DNA from: Onthophagus taurus
Taxonomy: Eukaryota; Arthropoda; Insecta; Coleoptera; Scarabaeidae
Assembly (NCBI RefSeq): GCF_036711975.1
Contig: NC_091971.1
Span: 3,603,501-3,667,500, forward strand
Reading direction: 5' to 3'
Length of the DNA stretch: 64,000 bases
Under the pieces are notes generated by a model. The model was not told the origin of the DNA and did no database searches. It saw only the letters and a list, made by a program, of their open reading frames with translations. The translations under genes and the position numbers were made by a program. Every line of letters begins with the position of its first letter. Position 1 is the first letter of the stretch. Below, one piece after another: positions 1-12,434 of this stretch.

Positions 1-1062
1 GTTTATGAAAAAGTACGTACTTTCTTCTATAAGGTGGGAAAGTTTCAAAAAGATATCTTAAGAATTCGATTTTTGCGATTTTTTTAAAATAATGTATATA
101 ATTTTTATTATTACGTAATTGAGGTTAAGTTCAAAAATAATTATCTCAAGAACGAATTGAAATATTCAAGTACGGTTTTGTTTATGAAAAAGTACGTACT
201 TTCTTCTATAAGGTGGGAAAGTTTCATAAAGATATCTTAAGAATTCGATTATTCACGATTTTTTAAAATATAGTGTAAATTTTTTTACTACGTAATTGAG
301 GTTGAGTTCAAAAATAATTATCTCAAGAACGAATTGAAATATTCAAGTTCGGTTTTGTTTATGAAAAAGTACGTACTTTCTTCTATAAGGTGGGAAAGTT
401 TCATAAAGATATCTTAAGAATTCGATTTTTCACGATTTTTTAAAATATAGTGTAAATTTTTTTTACTACGTAATTGAGGTTGAGTTAAAAAATAATTATC
501 TCAAGAACGAATTGAAATATTCAAGTACGGTTTTGTTTATCAAAAAGTACGTACTTTCTTCTATAAGGTGGGAAAGCTTCATAAAGATATCTTAAGAATT
601 CGATTTTTTGCGATTTTTTTAAAATAATGTATACAATTTTTTTTATTACGTAATTGAGATTAAGTTAAAAAATAATTATCTCAAGAACGAATTGAAATAT
701 TCAAGTACGGTTTTGTTTATGAAAAAGTACGTACTTTCTTCTATAAGGTGGGAGAGTTTCATAAAGATATCTTAAGAATTCGATTTTTCCCAATTTTTTA
801 AAAATAATGTACACCATTCTTTTACTAAATAATTGAGGTTGATTTCAAAAATGATTATCTCAACAACGAATTGAAATATTCAAATACGGTTTTGTTTATG
901 AAAAAGTACGCACTTTCTTCTATAAGGTGGAAATGTTTCATAAAGATATCTTAAGAATTTGATTTTTTACGATTTTTTTTAAAATGTGGAAATTTTTTTT
1001 CTACATAATTGAGGTTGAGTTCAAAAAACGAATTGAACGACTTCAAGTACGTATTTTCTTCT
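1..1062. repeat. Satellite A, about six tandem copies of a 178-180 bp unit
   Basis: The phrase AAGTACGTACTTTCTTCTA recurs about every 179 bp (near 12, 191, 369, 547, 727 and 905), each time followed by a conserved GATATCTTAAGAATTCGAT. Units differ by a few substitutions and small indels, and the last copies (after about 900) are more diverged. The array is probably cut by the left edge of the window. Every unit also carries the box TATCTCAAGAACGAATTGA or a close variant, which reappears in the unrelated-looking satellite at 48.6-50.6 kb. There is no coding potential. Confidence 0.93.
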
Positions 1063-1131
1063 ATAAAGTTCATTTATTACAGTATAAATTAAAAATGTTA
1101 CAAAAAAAAAAATAAATTAAAAAGAAAAAAA

Positions 1132-3415
1132 TTAAAATATATCTATATCATCATCATCGTCTTCATCGTCATCTTTTTCTTTTAAATCGGGCCTCGCCGT
1201 TCTTGTATTAACAGATTTTTTTGTTGTGCTTGGTATGGAAGTTGTACTTGGTGCTGAATTAATTGTACTTTTTATAACAGCAATAGGAGCGTTCGAAGTT
1301 TCCGCATTTTCTTGTTCATCATCGATTTCCGAGTTATATTGTTCACTAGGCGATGGGGATCGCGCAAAAATCGGAATTAAATCGATATTTTGCACATGCG
1401 CCCTCACCGAGACACCCGGAGGAACCGTAAACAGAGTTTCCCCCAAATTCGTTACTAAAGTGTGAAACTTTCCTTTTTCAACTTCAGTTAAATCGAATTG
1501 CAACAAAGGTTTTTCTTCTTCAGGACTTGTTGGACGTGTTGATCCGGGGCGTGAAGATGACGGTCTTGAATATGTTGGAGATGTGGGTTGTGGACGACCC
1601 GAACTCGTTGAAAATGATGATGGTTTTGGTTTGTTTGAACCAAAAATATCTTCGTCATCTTCTTCCCCTAGTCCTAATCCATCATCGATTGTCGGTCTTG
1701 GTCTGCCTCCTATTGGGCGTGAGGTAGTCGGTCTTTGTTGAAATCCCGTACTTGTTGATGGAAATAAATCGTGGGATGTTGTTGGTTTAAACGTTGATGA
1801 TGGTCTAAAACTTGAAGATGGTCTAAAAGTTGTTGGTGGTCTCCCTGAACTTGTTACACTAATACTTGTGTCAGAATCAGGTTTTCCTGTGTTATAATTA
1901 GGTCTTTTTGTAGTAAAGCTAGGTCTTCCTGTCATAAAATTAGGTCTTGTTGTAGTAAAACTTGGCCTTCCTGTGCTATAATTAGGCCCTCCTGTATTAT
2001 AACTTGGTCTTTTTGTACTAAAAGTAGGTTTTCTTGTACCAGTATTTGACCCAAATCCTGCGTCAAAAGCAGCATCTTCATCTAAATCCGGTCTTCCAGT
2101 TTCTGCAAATCCAAAAGGAGGTCTTCCCGTTGTTGTTGGATGCTCAGTTGGGGTTCCATAATCTGGTTTTTCGGTGCTAGTTATGAATCCGGGTCTTTTC
2201 GTGGTTCCAAAATTTGGTCTTGTTGCTGTTGGTCTATTTTGAGGTCTTTTAGCTCCTCCAGGTTTGCCATTAGCAAAGAAATCATTAAATAATTCTTCAT
2301 CTTCATCCCCTGTTGGTGTAAGAGTACTTGGTCTTTTTGTGCTTTGATTGATATCGACTTGATTTGTATTATCCGGATAATAATCACCATCCCGATTTGC
2401 GGGAGGCGTCACATAAGAACTAGCTGCTTCCGTGAAAACTTCTAAATCAGCATCTTTTTGGTCGTAAAAATCCGGCGGGACGATATCTGGAGAATTAAAC
2501 GGATAAAAAGTTGGGAGATGAGGGCCTTTAACGTTCTTCAAGACTCTGTATCCTATATTAGGCCCCGCTATGTAATGTACTGAGTGTTGAACTCCTTTAT
2601 CGTCTCGATAAGTGTATGATCCGCGTACGTTTCCTACAGCATCGCTCGTTTCTGTTCTTCTTTGATCTCGCCCAACGTGCGCAAAACGATAACTTCCATC
2701 TAAACCTCGTTGTACAAAACTTCGCCCTCTCAAATAGGGTTTTCGTGGATCTTGGAAATAAGGTTGTCTAAATGCGTTTAAATTTGAATCGGGGTGAGGT
2801 GTTTTTACGTGAAATCCTGTATTTTTTCCTGCTATGTATTCCACATCGTGCCGTTCACCAACATCATCAAAAAACGAATAAGTCCCTTTTACATCTCCTA
2901 ATCTATTTGCACCTAACAAAAATAAATTAATCAAAATTAAAAAATTAATTCGTTTAATTTACCTTCTTTTCTGGTATAAGTCGGTGTGTTAAATTGAAAA
3001 TTATAACTAGGATCCTCATAAGGATCAAAATAACGATCGTCTTTATTACCAATTGGACCAACGGGAGTTTGGCCAAGATCGTATTTTCTAACAACGTTTT
3101 TTCCTCTTGGTCTAAAACCTCTTTTTCCTGCTGTGTATTCGATGGAATCAATTCCTCCTGGATTGATACAAAAACATACAAATTTTTTCTTTGATTTTAT
3201 CGAATTAGTTACAAACCTGTTGCGGGGCTTCTCCCCCCAAAAACACCTTTAACAACGTTATTCCTATTCCCGTGACTTTCATGGAACGAATCCGGGTTAT
3301 CGTACCGAAAATCGAAAGAACCATCACTTTGTACTATGTTGTAATCACTTTCCGCTGAAAATGTCTTTTTCACCAACAAAAAATTAATAATCACCAATAA
3401 ATTGTTCCACCTCAT
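1132..3415 (-). CDS. Cuticular protein with three Rebers-Riddiford (chitin_bind_4) domains and a long Pro/Thr/Ser-rich tail
   Basis: Structural protein of the cuticle, secreted by epidermis and expected to bind chitin. Three exons: 3415-3217, 3157-2963 and 2912-1132, joined by GT-AG introns of 59 and 50 bp, giving 724 residues. The ATG at 3415 opens a signal peptide of about 20 residues ending near FSA. Three related domains follow: about residues 32-84 (DSFHE, GVFGGRSPATG, YTAGKRGF), 116-167 (GTYSFFDD, VEYIAGKNTGF) and 202-257 (ETSD, GSYTYRDDKG, VHYIAGPNIGY). These match the R&R consensus: aromatic-rich first part, G-x-Y/F, then Y-x-A-G-x-x-G-F/Y. The remaining 450 or so residues are low complexity, with repeated TKRP, TGRP and TTRP motifs, and end in a strongly acidic tail of about 12 residues. 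Multi-domain CPR proteins are uncommon but known in insects. The closest named orthologue was not identified. Confidence 0.9.
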
Positions 3416-5739
3416 TGTTTTATTTTATGTTTAAAGATATATAACACTAAATACACAGGATTAAAAAGATTTAATTAACACTTCCACATAATCATTGAGT
3501 TTTCGAAACTTTAACAACTTAAAGTTGAACAGAAAAGTTTGGTGGTTTAACAACGACTTGAAAAAAATTATTTTCTTGTGGTACTTATATATTTTCAGTG
3601 TGTCCCGATCGAAATAGTGGGGAATCACCACCCGATGTTGGGTTGGGTGTTTTTGAGGATTCATTGTTTAAAGTAAGAAGATGTTTCTTGAAGCGTAAAG
3701 ATCGTTAATGATGGCCTTGTGCAGTCCAGGCCACTACGATTCTTCGGTCCGATGGTTGCAATTAGCACTTCTGGGGATTATTTAGTTGAGGTACTCATTT
3801 GAGATTAATGAATGGCTGTCGGGAACGACTTAGATAAATAAACAATGATGCTTAGATATCTTTGCTAATTGATTTTGATGGAATTATTAGAAGCTAAAAA
3901 AAAGATAAATGTTTTTAAGAATATAAAAAATGAAAGGAAAAAAATGGAACACGTTCATCAAAATTTTGGCGATAACCAAAAACAATGGTTACGAAGATAC
4001 GATATGGTATTGTCCGAGTTGGATTTGTTCGTAGGTCTTTGTAATTATGTATATATGGCATACAGGTATACAATAGGTCGATACTACTTTGAGATAAAGT
4101 GTGTTTTTTTAATCAGATTTTGTAATATCCTCTTTTTAAATTTAAACAAGGCCGTCCAATTAACCCTGGTTTTTCGGTTAAAAATCTTATTTGAGAAGGT
4201 TAAAAACATCTAAACCTTTTTAAGAGTAATTTAGTGTTAATTGTTGCTATTTAACAATGACACATTTTTGATTCTCCCACAACTTAAACACAACATACGC
4301 CGGTTATCATAATTAACTTTTATTTTTAAAAATTACAAAAAGAATAAGCGTACTTCCACGGACGTGCACGCAAAATTTATGTTGGAAGAATTACACAGTA
4401 CTTGCAAAAGATTTACAGATGCAATATCTTATTTCATTTTCCTTTTTTTTTCTTGATACGGTTGCTAAACATTATTTATTAACTGCAAACGTTATAATTA
4501 TACCGCAATTAATTATAAAACAAGGTGATTTTATCATTTTTTTTTGATTCAGATCAATACAAAAAACTTTGTATATAATATACAAAAAGTTTTTTTTGTA
4601 ATGATTTGATAATTTCTACTTTAATGTTATTATAAATATTTTGTTGTGTAGTTGTATTAATTGGTTTTTTTTTTTTAGAAAACGATAGAAAAGGAAAAAA
4701 TGTACATCCAGTTGCGACACTCTTGACGGTGATATGTTAATAAAAAGTGCTTGAAACCGTGGCAATCGACCTCTAAAGTGGAATCTGATAAAAGTTATTT
4801 GTGGTAATTAATGTTGCCGGGCTTTGTTCGTCTTCGTCTCTTTAAATGTCTTTGACCGCCAAAATAAACTTTCAATTCAATTTGCTTTTTGAAATTTAAA
4901 AAATTAAAATTTCTAATTCTAAATTGCGAAAAAAGGAAACGCATTAAGATTAAGACCATCGAAGTGCTAGGAGGAAAGCTGGATGTTAACATTGCAAGAT
5001 GAACCATAATGAGGTATATATTAGTCAACCAATCGTGCATGTAAGATGATTTTCAGGGAGACAATTTTTTAAAACTAAGAGGACTCTTTGAAGCAATAAA
5101 ATTAAAATTTCATTATTCTTCATCAACACTCTGAAAAAAACGAGTGGAAAGTTGCAACTTCAGGGAAAAATTGTTCAAGAATATAGGGAAAGTCTTTTCT
5201 AGACCGAAACCAATTTGTATGGGTTCTGAGGTCTTGAAGAATCTATCTTGAAGAAGATAAGAGAAAAGAACCTAAGATGTTATTTAAAATCTGACACACG
5301 CATGAATATTTAACAACACAGAGAAAGCAGAACTTTTGGCGGATTATTTGGAAATGTCTTCTTCTTCTCTTGATTCTTTAGCTGGTGGGGTCGGATAAAT
5401 CTATTTCCTATTCCTCCATTAACCTCTTCTACTACCTCCGGTTCTTGGCTAATTCAACCAAACGTTGTCCAAAACCCAACCCAACCCATCCCAAAGTCTT
5501 TTGGGATCGCCGATCGACTAAAACCTTTCCCCCTCGTCTCAGAAATTCGCCCATGGGACATTATTTCCGAGTGACTTTTTATTACAGTCATTCTTCATCT
5601 CATTTCATCACCTCCTCATCTCTTCAACTGCTATTCCCTTCATTACATTTTCTACCAGATGGACAAGAAGGAAATGCCTGCTTCCTTTTTCTTCCTCTTA
5701 CTCCAATTCAACCTAACTCTTGCTTTTACGCTATACCTT

Positions 5740-5975
5740 AATCATCAATTTTAGTAGTTTAGCTTTCCATGGAGAGACTTCTTTATGAGACTTCTTTTAG
5801 GAGATATACGTTGTTTGTTTTCCATATTCTTGCATTTTTTGTCTAAATCTATCCCTTCATCTTGTGATATTATACTGCCCAAGTACTCATATCATTTCTT
5901 TCGAGTTATTTCTTATTTCCTCTCTACTTACTACCACGATTTTACATTTATTTACGTTCAATTCTAGGCCGTATA
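5740..5975 (-). mobile_element. Degraded LINE reverse-transcriptase fragment
   Basis: Read on the minus strand, the segment gives GLELNVNKCKIVVVSREE and, after a frame change, YLGSIISQDEGIDLDKKC. This is the familiar region after the YADD box of non-LTR retrotransposon reverse transcriptases (N-x-x-K-T/C-K-x-M/V-V then YLGS-I-I). Frame breaks show it is a dead fragment. Flanking sequence up to about 6360 may belong to the same copy but could not be aligned by eye. The clade was not determined. Confidence 0.6.
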
Positions 5976-6791
5976 TTACTGTTTTATATTTATTTGTTCT
6001 TGTATTTTTTATCACTCTTGGATACACATTTGGAAAAGTAATTGACGAAAATATTTAATAGAGACACTGAACTTTGCCTGAATTCTTTGCCGTTCTTTGC
6101 CTGAACCTTAGTATGAATTTTAGTTTAGATTTGTTTAACAAACCAGTCATTTTTTATATAGTATTTGTGGCTTCTTGTAACAACGAATCCACATTATCTG
6201 CTATAGTTTATACAATAAAATATCAAGAACATCCAGGATACTTTTCTGACAATAAGAAATCAATCTCATTAATGAATCAAAAGACTCCCAGCTTTGTCAA
6301 AATCATTTCTGTCACTTCCAAGATATATCTTATAAATATCATCATTGCTGACAAAGTTTAAACAACGTTGATTTGATAATGAGGACACTCTTTCAATTCC
6401 CAAATTAACCCATGGAAGACTTAAACAAATTTGTGACAGATCTGGAGGTTATACACCGTCATGTATATTCTATTAGTCTAGGTATTAAATAGGGAGCATA
6501 AAATTTGCTTAGAATATGTATTTTCTTTTCTGATTTTCTTCATTTATTATTTTTTTTGTCCTTATCTTGTATTCCAAAAGTAATACCTATCATTCCTGTC
6601 TGAGGGGCTTCCTTGAGATCGGTCTGAAATGAATCTCAGCCCTCAGACTCGAGAAAAGTATATGTGTATCTCTCTTCCTTCAATTTAAGTGTATTGGTTG
6701 CATGACTTTGAGTTACTTAATAGCTACTTGATAGATACAATATCACAATGTTTTTGTGTATGTACATAGAGAATTAATACGCTCCGTTCTA

Positions 6792-6852
6792 GACAGTACG
6801 TCGCGCCTTTATCCTACCTACACTACGAAATTAAGGCGCGACGTCGCGTGTA
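6792..6852. repeat. Micro-hairpin element, copy 1 (about 61 bp)
   Basis: The left arm GACAGTACGTCGCGCCTTTA faces the right arm TTAAGGCGCGACGTCGCGTG across a short AT-richer loop (TACCTACA). A second copy with the same 5' flank (GTTCTA) and loop lies at 60713-60770. Arms are GC-rich in AT-rich surroundings. This is most simply a tiny MITE or the relic of one. Confidence 0.7.
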
Positions 6853-7087
6853 GAAGAAATCTCATTTAAAAAAATATATATTTTACTAACTGTAACAAAC
6901 ACAATGTGACAGATTTAAAGAGAGAAAAATTATACAAAGACGAAGGCTATATTTATTTATAAAAAAATGTGTAGAGTTTGTTTTTATTTACAATGTATTT
7001 TTCTTGTAATTACAATAAGTTACTTCATATCTTAATCTTATTATTTACTTCTTAATATTTTTATGATGTTATCTTCTTAATTTTTCT

Positions 7088-8441
7088 TTACGGTGATTGA
7101 CCACAATATTCTCCAATTCTATCCGAAACGCAGTTGAAAACATCATAAGCCACAGCACAAGTTTTTCCATTCTCTAGAATAAAAATAAAATTATTTAAAA
7201 TAGTTTTTTGCCTAAATTAATTTCGATACCTTGCAAAGACTCAATAGTTTTTACATATTTAGCTTTGGCATCGGTTAAGCAGGTAGCAACAGAACGTAAA
7301 GTGGCCAAAAGATAACCTCTATCTTTTACTCCTTGGGCGTAAAGATTAACTAATCCTTCAATTGTGGGAAAACCGACTTCGTTCAACTTAAAAAAAGAAC
7401 AAAAAAATCGAAAGTGGATTATTAGAGAAGAAATTGTTTAGAAATCCTTATTGTTGTACTTACGGCACCCATTCTTCTATAAACACAATGCAAAAGACAC
7501 TGTAACAAAAAAAATTATAAATTAAAAAGTTAAAATTTGTATTTCAAAACATTAATTGATTCCTTAATTAATGATTATTAGATATTACGTTTTAATATAC
7601 GCTTTACGACACATTCTACTTTGCGATATTCAATTTAGGTTCGCTTTCTAAATTGCAAATTATCATTTATTATGTCGCGTGGTAACAATTTTTTTTTTTG
7701 CAAAAACCTTCATTTTCAATAACACATTTTCCGTAATATCTAAAGAGAAATTCCACGTTTCGTGATAACCCTCATTTTTCATTATCAACGAATAACAACG
7801 AAAGTTAATTCAGAGAAAAGAAATTTAAACTCACCCCAGCTATTTTAGTTTCTTCATCCGTAAAAACTTGACGTTTTGACCTCGAAATTGTTTTAAAGCT
7901 TTTCGTTGTTGTTTCAGTCTTGTTAGCATCTTCTCGAAGAATTTCATCGAAATTAAAGACACTTAAAGCTTCTAAATCATAAAAAAATTAAACGTTGAAA
8001 AAAAATTTTAATTAATTAACTTTCTAATTGACGAAATTGTTTATTTTCTCGTCCTATAAAAGACGTTACACAACTCCTTTGAAGAATTCTTACCGGAGAG
8101 AATTGCCAAACGAATCTCATCTTGACACTTATTGATCACTTTCTCGATGTTCTTTGGTGCTGATGGAGGAACTTTACATTTTTGAATCTGGGTAATAACA
8201 AAAATTTTTTAACGGGATCTTACAATGTTAAAATGGACCAATTATTATTGTGAAATGTGGTAATTACAAAAAATTATGGTGAATTGATTATTTTCTAAGG
8301 TGTAGTCAAGGATAATTGAAAGTTAATACTTTGAAGGGTAATTGAGTAAAGAAAAGAAAAAAATAATAATATTACCTGTGCATTAATTGTTGAAACACTC
8401 AACCCCGCGAAAAAAATAATAACACAAATTACTTTAAACAT
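7088..8441 (-). CDS. Obp59a: Odorant-binding protein, Obp59a-like
   Basis: Small secreted carrier of the insect PBP/GOBP superfamily, expected in sensillum lymph. Six exons on the minus strand: 8441-8376 (signal peptide MFKVICVIIFFAGLSVSTINA), 8187-8094, 7971-7835, 7499-7464, 7386-7230 and 7173-7088, all with GT-AG junctions and consistent phase, giving 191 residues. The tiny 36-bp exon encodes CLLHCVYRRMGA, the C2-x3-C3 core of OBPs, and the last exon carries the C5-x8-C6 spacing (CAVAYDVFNC) and ends EYCGQSP. Two further cysteines precede the core. An unusually long insertion with a basic SRSKRQ stretch separates the first helix from C2. The long insertion, extra cysteines and the GFPT-x-x-GLV-x-LY segment recall the conserved Obp59a lineage, which is linked to humidity sensing in Drosophila. 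OBP identity is firm; the Obp59a assignment is from memory of the family and less sure. Confidence 0.85.
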
Positions 8442-9507
8442 ATTTAAAAATTTCTTTTATGAATTAATTTTAATATCTTCTCAGGTTGACTGGTGAAATT
8501 GAAATAAACTAAAAAAGGACTATAACACAGTATTTAAACGGCTTACATAAGATCCGTTCCCTCCTCTCTTCGTTTCTCTTGCATTGTCACCTCCTGTCTC
8601 TTTACCCTGGGAAAATAAGATTCTTTTCATCCGGGGGCCGCCGCTTCTGGGCGTTCCCAATAAAACTGAAACTTTACACAAGACGATATTTTTCCTTTTT
8701 ACCGCACGTAGCAATAACGATCCTTATATCGATCGTTTTTACGTTGAGTTTCGTTTTCTTTCTTCGTTGTAACTTGTTGTACCTCAATATCGTGAGTTTC
8801 GATAAGACGCTTTCACTCTTTCACGACGCAACGCAACTTTTCTGTCGGTTATCTCAACGTTATCCGGTGATTAAGAAAAAAAATTAAGTGAATTATTACG
8901 AAGGAAATTTGTTAAAGAACAATGAGAATACAAAATTACGTATAAAACAATAATAATTAATATACTGTAGTCTTAAATTTAACAGTTTCTCTTAAAAGGA
9001 ATAATTTGAGTAGTAAGAAACTCAACATCAAAAGAAAAATTCCTAAAAGCTTAACAGTGATACAATGTGTTCGTAAAGTCATGATGCACTTTTAACCAGT
9101 TACAGAAAAGTTACAAAGTAAGATGGAGATGTGAAATCTTCACCAAATAAAATAAAAACTCGCTTAGTTTCATATCTGTTCAGTGCAGTTTGATGTGATC
9201 TCCTTACAGTCGTCAAAACGATAATCAAGTTCTTCCCACATACGGTTAAGAATGTCTGGTCATTAGATGATAGTATTTGGATAAAAAATCCAGGTTGGAG
9301 AAGGCAGAAAAAAAACAACAAGTAAAGTTGGAATTATGGGACCACAAGATGCGAGATTTCAGAAGAAGCGAATTAACATTAATCAAACTTTTTTAGACTT
9401 TCTAATTTAGAAATCCAAAGCTAAAAAGCCGCCATTACGAAGACTATGGAAGAAGCAAAAGTTATGTTCCAGTCCACCAAGGATAATAAACTGGGTTTAT
9501 CTATGAG
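8442..9507. other. Upstream region of the odorant-binding protein gene, no gene seen
   Basis: About 1 kb without a recognisable product. 8530-8880 is somewhat richer in GC and pyrimidines, with open frames on both strands, but nothing in them resembles a known domain. From about 9320 the sequence begins to resemble the LINE debris that follows. Confidence 0.45.
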
Positions 9508-9888
9508 TAGTATAGAAACGCCGATTCTAGACCGGAAATTGCTCCTCCGCTCCTCCGTGACGTCATCAATCCAATGTAAAAGGATAGGGAAGGGTACCAA
9601 CCTACGGCTGAGGAGAAAAAAAAATAGGTTGATATTGGAAAAGTAACTAGATCTGGTGACCTTTAAAAAAAGTAACGCGCCACCTAGTGGTTGGTAGTGG
9701 AACTAAACCATTACCGACAAGGTAGACTGCTACTTTTTTTTTAAAAAGTCACCATATCTAGCTACCAACCTATTTTTTCCCGAAGCCTTTGGTTGACACC
9801 CCTCCCCCCTATCCTTTTACATTGGATTGATGACGTCACGGAGGAGCGGAGGAGCAATTTCCGGTCTAGAATCGGCGTTTCTATACTA
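9508..9888. mobile_element. Foldback MITE (381 bp) with about 85-bp terminal inverted repeats
   Basis: The left end TAGTATAGAAACGCCGATTC runs inward through CTCCTCCGTGACGTCATC to a Pyr/Pur-rich stretch near 9595. The right end at 9800-9888 is its near-perfect reverse complement. Between the arms are about 200 bp with a second, weaker inverted similarity (TCTGGTGACCTTTAAAA facing TTTTAAAAAGTCACCATA). No coding capacity and no clear target-site duplication. It lies inside LINE-like sequence, so it probably inserted into an older element. Confidence 0.82.
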
Positions 9889-9899
9889 CTTCTATGGAA

Positions 9900-11095
9900 A
9901 TTAATAAAGGAAAAAATAGCGCGAAAAAGAAGTTGAGCCTAACGAAGGATCTACGATATGGGAGAGTTTTATCTCCCAATCCAAGACCTTAACCAATCCT
10001 TATAGAAGCTTCTGAAGAAGGTAAGAAGGAAGCTAGAACCCAAAACGCCACTAAAAAGTCTGGCATAACATTGGGTATTCAACAATCAAGAAAAAGTGAA
10101 ATCATTTCGAACCTCAGTTTGACAACAAGAAATAAATTGATAATGTCCTTGAAGGATATCAAGTGGCCGGAATGGAAGGTATCTCAAGTAAAACACTAAA
10201 CTCATTCCCAGACTCTTAAAGAACGGAGATAGTGTTAATAACTCCAAAACCGGGAAAAGATGCATCACAGCCTGGAAATAGGATCAGTATCTTGACCAAG
10301 TTGTTGAAAATTAGTGAAAGATTTTTGCTGGAGTGACTATAAGAAGAAGTAGAAAAGAAAGGGCTACTCCCAAATAATCAATTTGGATTCAGGAAAAATA
10401 GGCAAGGTGTCAGCTGGAAACAAATTTCATTAGCACATTGGAACTTGCCCAGAATAGAAGACATCAGACGATTGCGATGATGTAGAAAACTTAGTAGAAG
10501 GCAAGATGGCCTGTTAGCAAACATGACCAAGACGAGCTTGAAAGGGAACCTTATTTCCTTTCTGAACAATAGGAACTTCTAAGTGAAAATGAGTTTACGA
10601 CCCAAATACAACAACGTAGAGTGGAGGATACGATGCAATAATGAACTATATGAGCTGTATAAAGAGGATACAAAATCTCAGCTTGGCAGAAGATGTACAA
10701 CGCATGCCAGAGACACGTGCCGTAAAGACTGTGTTTCCGGGACAACCAGGAAGAAGATGCATGGCTGGTAGATCAAGAGCAAAATGGGGAGACAGGAAAT
10801 GGAAGCTTGACGCTCAGGAGATGCATGGGATGAGAAGCTGGACGAGAGTGGCTGGAAGGCGGTTAGAAGCTAAGGAAGAAAAAAAAATAGAAATTGGGAA
10901 AAAAAAGTCCCTCATAACAAAGAATGAAAGAAAGTCTGCTGCAAGGATTTAAGCTTTTTCCTCTTCTAGATAATATATTTGAACGATGAAGGATTCCAAA
11001 CAGGATAGAGACCAAGAAGAGAAGCAGCGAAGAGACTGCTAGAAGCGGCTTACAGCTTCTAACAACAACAAAGGTAAGAATAATAGAAGCCATAA
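9900..11095 (+). mobile_element. Degenerate LINE, reverse transcriptase to C-terminus
   Basis: Broken plus-strand frames contain ITPKPGKDASQPGNRISILT and KKGLLPNNQFGFRKNRQ (10230-10420), matching the conserved K-P-G-K-D and H/N-Q-F-G-F-R blocks of Jockey/R1-like reverse transcriptases. Further on (10640-10880), ARDTC / VQRMPETRAVKTVF, GRSRAKWGD and MRSWTRVAGRR match the C-terminal tail of such LINEs (RPRTRWxD, RNWRxxAxDR). Several stops and frame shifts mean it is inactive. The sequence to about 11095 may be its 3' UTR. The 5' end is unclear because of the foldback element just upstream. Confidence 0.65.
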
Positions 11096-11262
11096 TAATA
11101 GATGAATAAATTAGAATCGTTTAGAAATAATCTATATTGCTATATAACTTCATTATTTTAAAAGGATCTAATTTTATTGCCTCAATCACTTTACTAAAAA
11201 CGAATAATTTTCTTAAAAGCAATTTTTTTTAGCCTTTATTAAGTCGAGTTTCTCCAAAAGAA

Positions 11263-12434
11263 ATGAATCACAAAAACGTTATCAACTTTGTTCTAAAATG
11301 TGAAATGTATATTCTTTTACTTCCCTTCAACAAAAAAATATCGAATCTTCATAAAATCATTCGAAGAATATTTTCTGTTTTAATAATAATTTTTGTAATT
11401 TTTTCTAACATAACAAATTCAATAAAAATAATAAACGATGAAACCCAACACATAACCGACATTATTGGGATAATAAAAAAAATATTTTCTACTATTACAA
11501 TAATAACGTTGTTGTATTTGAGCTGTTTTAAATCAAATCAAGATTTTGTTCAACTTTTAGATGGATTGATCGAGGTTCAAAACGTAAATATAAACTGGTT
11601 GTTCTTCTTTCAATTTGTATTTATTCATATTGTAATAATCCCTTTTTACGCTTGGGGGTTGTTGTTCGAAAAAATGGTTTTTATTAGCTCAACATATTTG
11701 GACATTATCATTCATTACGAAATTTATTTTTTAATTGGCACCGTAACGTTTTTCGTGCAATGTATATACAAAAAAATCGAAAAAATTACGATCAATTTAA
11801 ATGATTTGTCTAAAAAAATCGATGTAAGATTATTTTTATGTAAAAAAGATTTCAAAAAAATACAGCTAAAATTAAAAAACGACGCTAACGTTTTAATCGA
11901 ATATTGCGAAAAAATTAGTCATTGGAACAACATTTACGGATATTTCATTTTTGAATATCACAATTACCTTCAAATTTGTTTCGTGAGTTACGTCCATTAT
12001 TTTTTTGTTGTGCTACATTATGCCCAAGAGAATACTTTTCGGACTTCTTGTCAATTTTTGATATTTTTAGTTCGAGATGCGGTAAGTTTAAATTATCTTG
12101 TGTGAATAAATATATTTAAAAAAAATATTTCTTTTAGATGTTATGCATTGTTTTGATAAACATTTCACATCGTCTTAACGAAGAATTTAAAAGAATTCGT
12201 TCAATAACCTTTGATATATATCAAAAATTACCGCAAAATAACGAAAACGATGAGCGAACGAAAATGATCCAAGAAATAAAACACGATTTATTATTAATAA
12301 ATCGGTTTAATTTAGAAACTGGATCGGTTCTATCAGCTTCAAATATCTATGATATTAATTATAACTTTTTATTTATTCTATCTGACTTTTTATTGTCATA
12401 TATTGTAATGTTAATACAAATTTATGCACCGTAA
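11263..12434 (+). CDS. Gustatory receptor (7tm_7 family)
   Basis: Multi-pass membrane chemoreceptor. Exon 1 is 11263-12081 and exon 2 is 12138-12434, separated by a 56-bp GT-AG phase-0 intron close to the C-terminus, the usual position in insect Grs; 371 residues, typical family length. About seven hydrophobic segments alternate with short charged loops, and a Lys-rich cytoplasmic stretch precedes the final third. The C-terminal signature TYhhhhhQF is present in relaxed form as SYIVMLIQI at the very end. The start ATG follows a plain AAAGAA context. No introns are needed in exon 1 and no stops interrupt it, so the gene looks intact. Codon use is extremely AT-biased, like its surroundings. The ligand cannot be inferred. 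A second, more diverged Gr lies at 40.1-41.4 kb. Confidence 0.82.

Larger units (their letters stand above)
3416..7087. other. Intergenic region between the cuticle and odorant-binding protein genes
   Basis: No supported gene. It is mostly AT-rich unique-looking sequence with homopolymer runs. A short inverted repeat sits at 4561-4598 (AAAAACTTTGTATA facing its complement). A pyrimidine-rich stretch at 5380-5740 has open frames but no recognisable domain. LINE remnants lie near 5740-5975, and a 61-bp hairpin at 6792-6852; both are listed separately. Confidence 0.6.

Noticed and set aside
1-1062. Regular repeats that might suggest a CRISPR array
   Set aside because: Repeat units are about 179 bp and continuous, with no alternation of short repeats and unique spacers; the genome is eukaryotic.
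3434-3444. TATA-like word upstream of the cuticle protein gene (minus strand)
   Set aside because: It lies only about 20 bases before the ATG, which would place the transcription start at or after the start codon.
3869-4213. 114-codon plus-strand frame in the first intergenic region
   Set aside because: No recognisable domain, no splice context, AT-driven composition; most likely a chance frame.
5385-5741. 118-codon plus-strand frame
   Set aside because: Pyrimidine-rich composition and no family resemblance; it adjoins a LINE scrap on the other strand.
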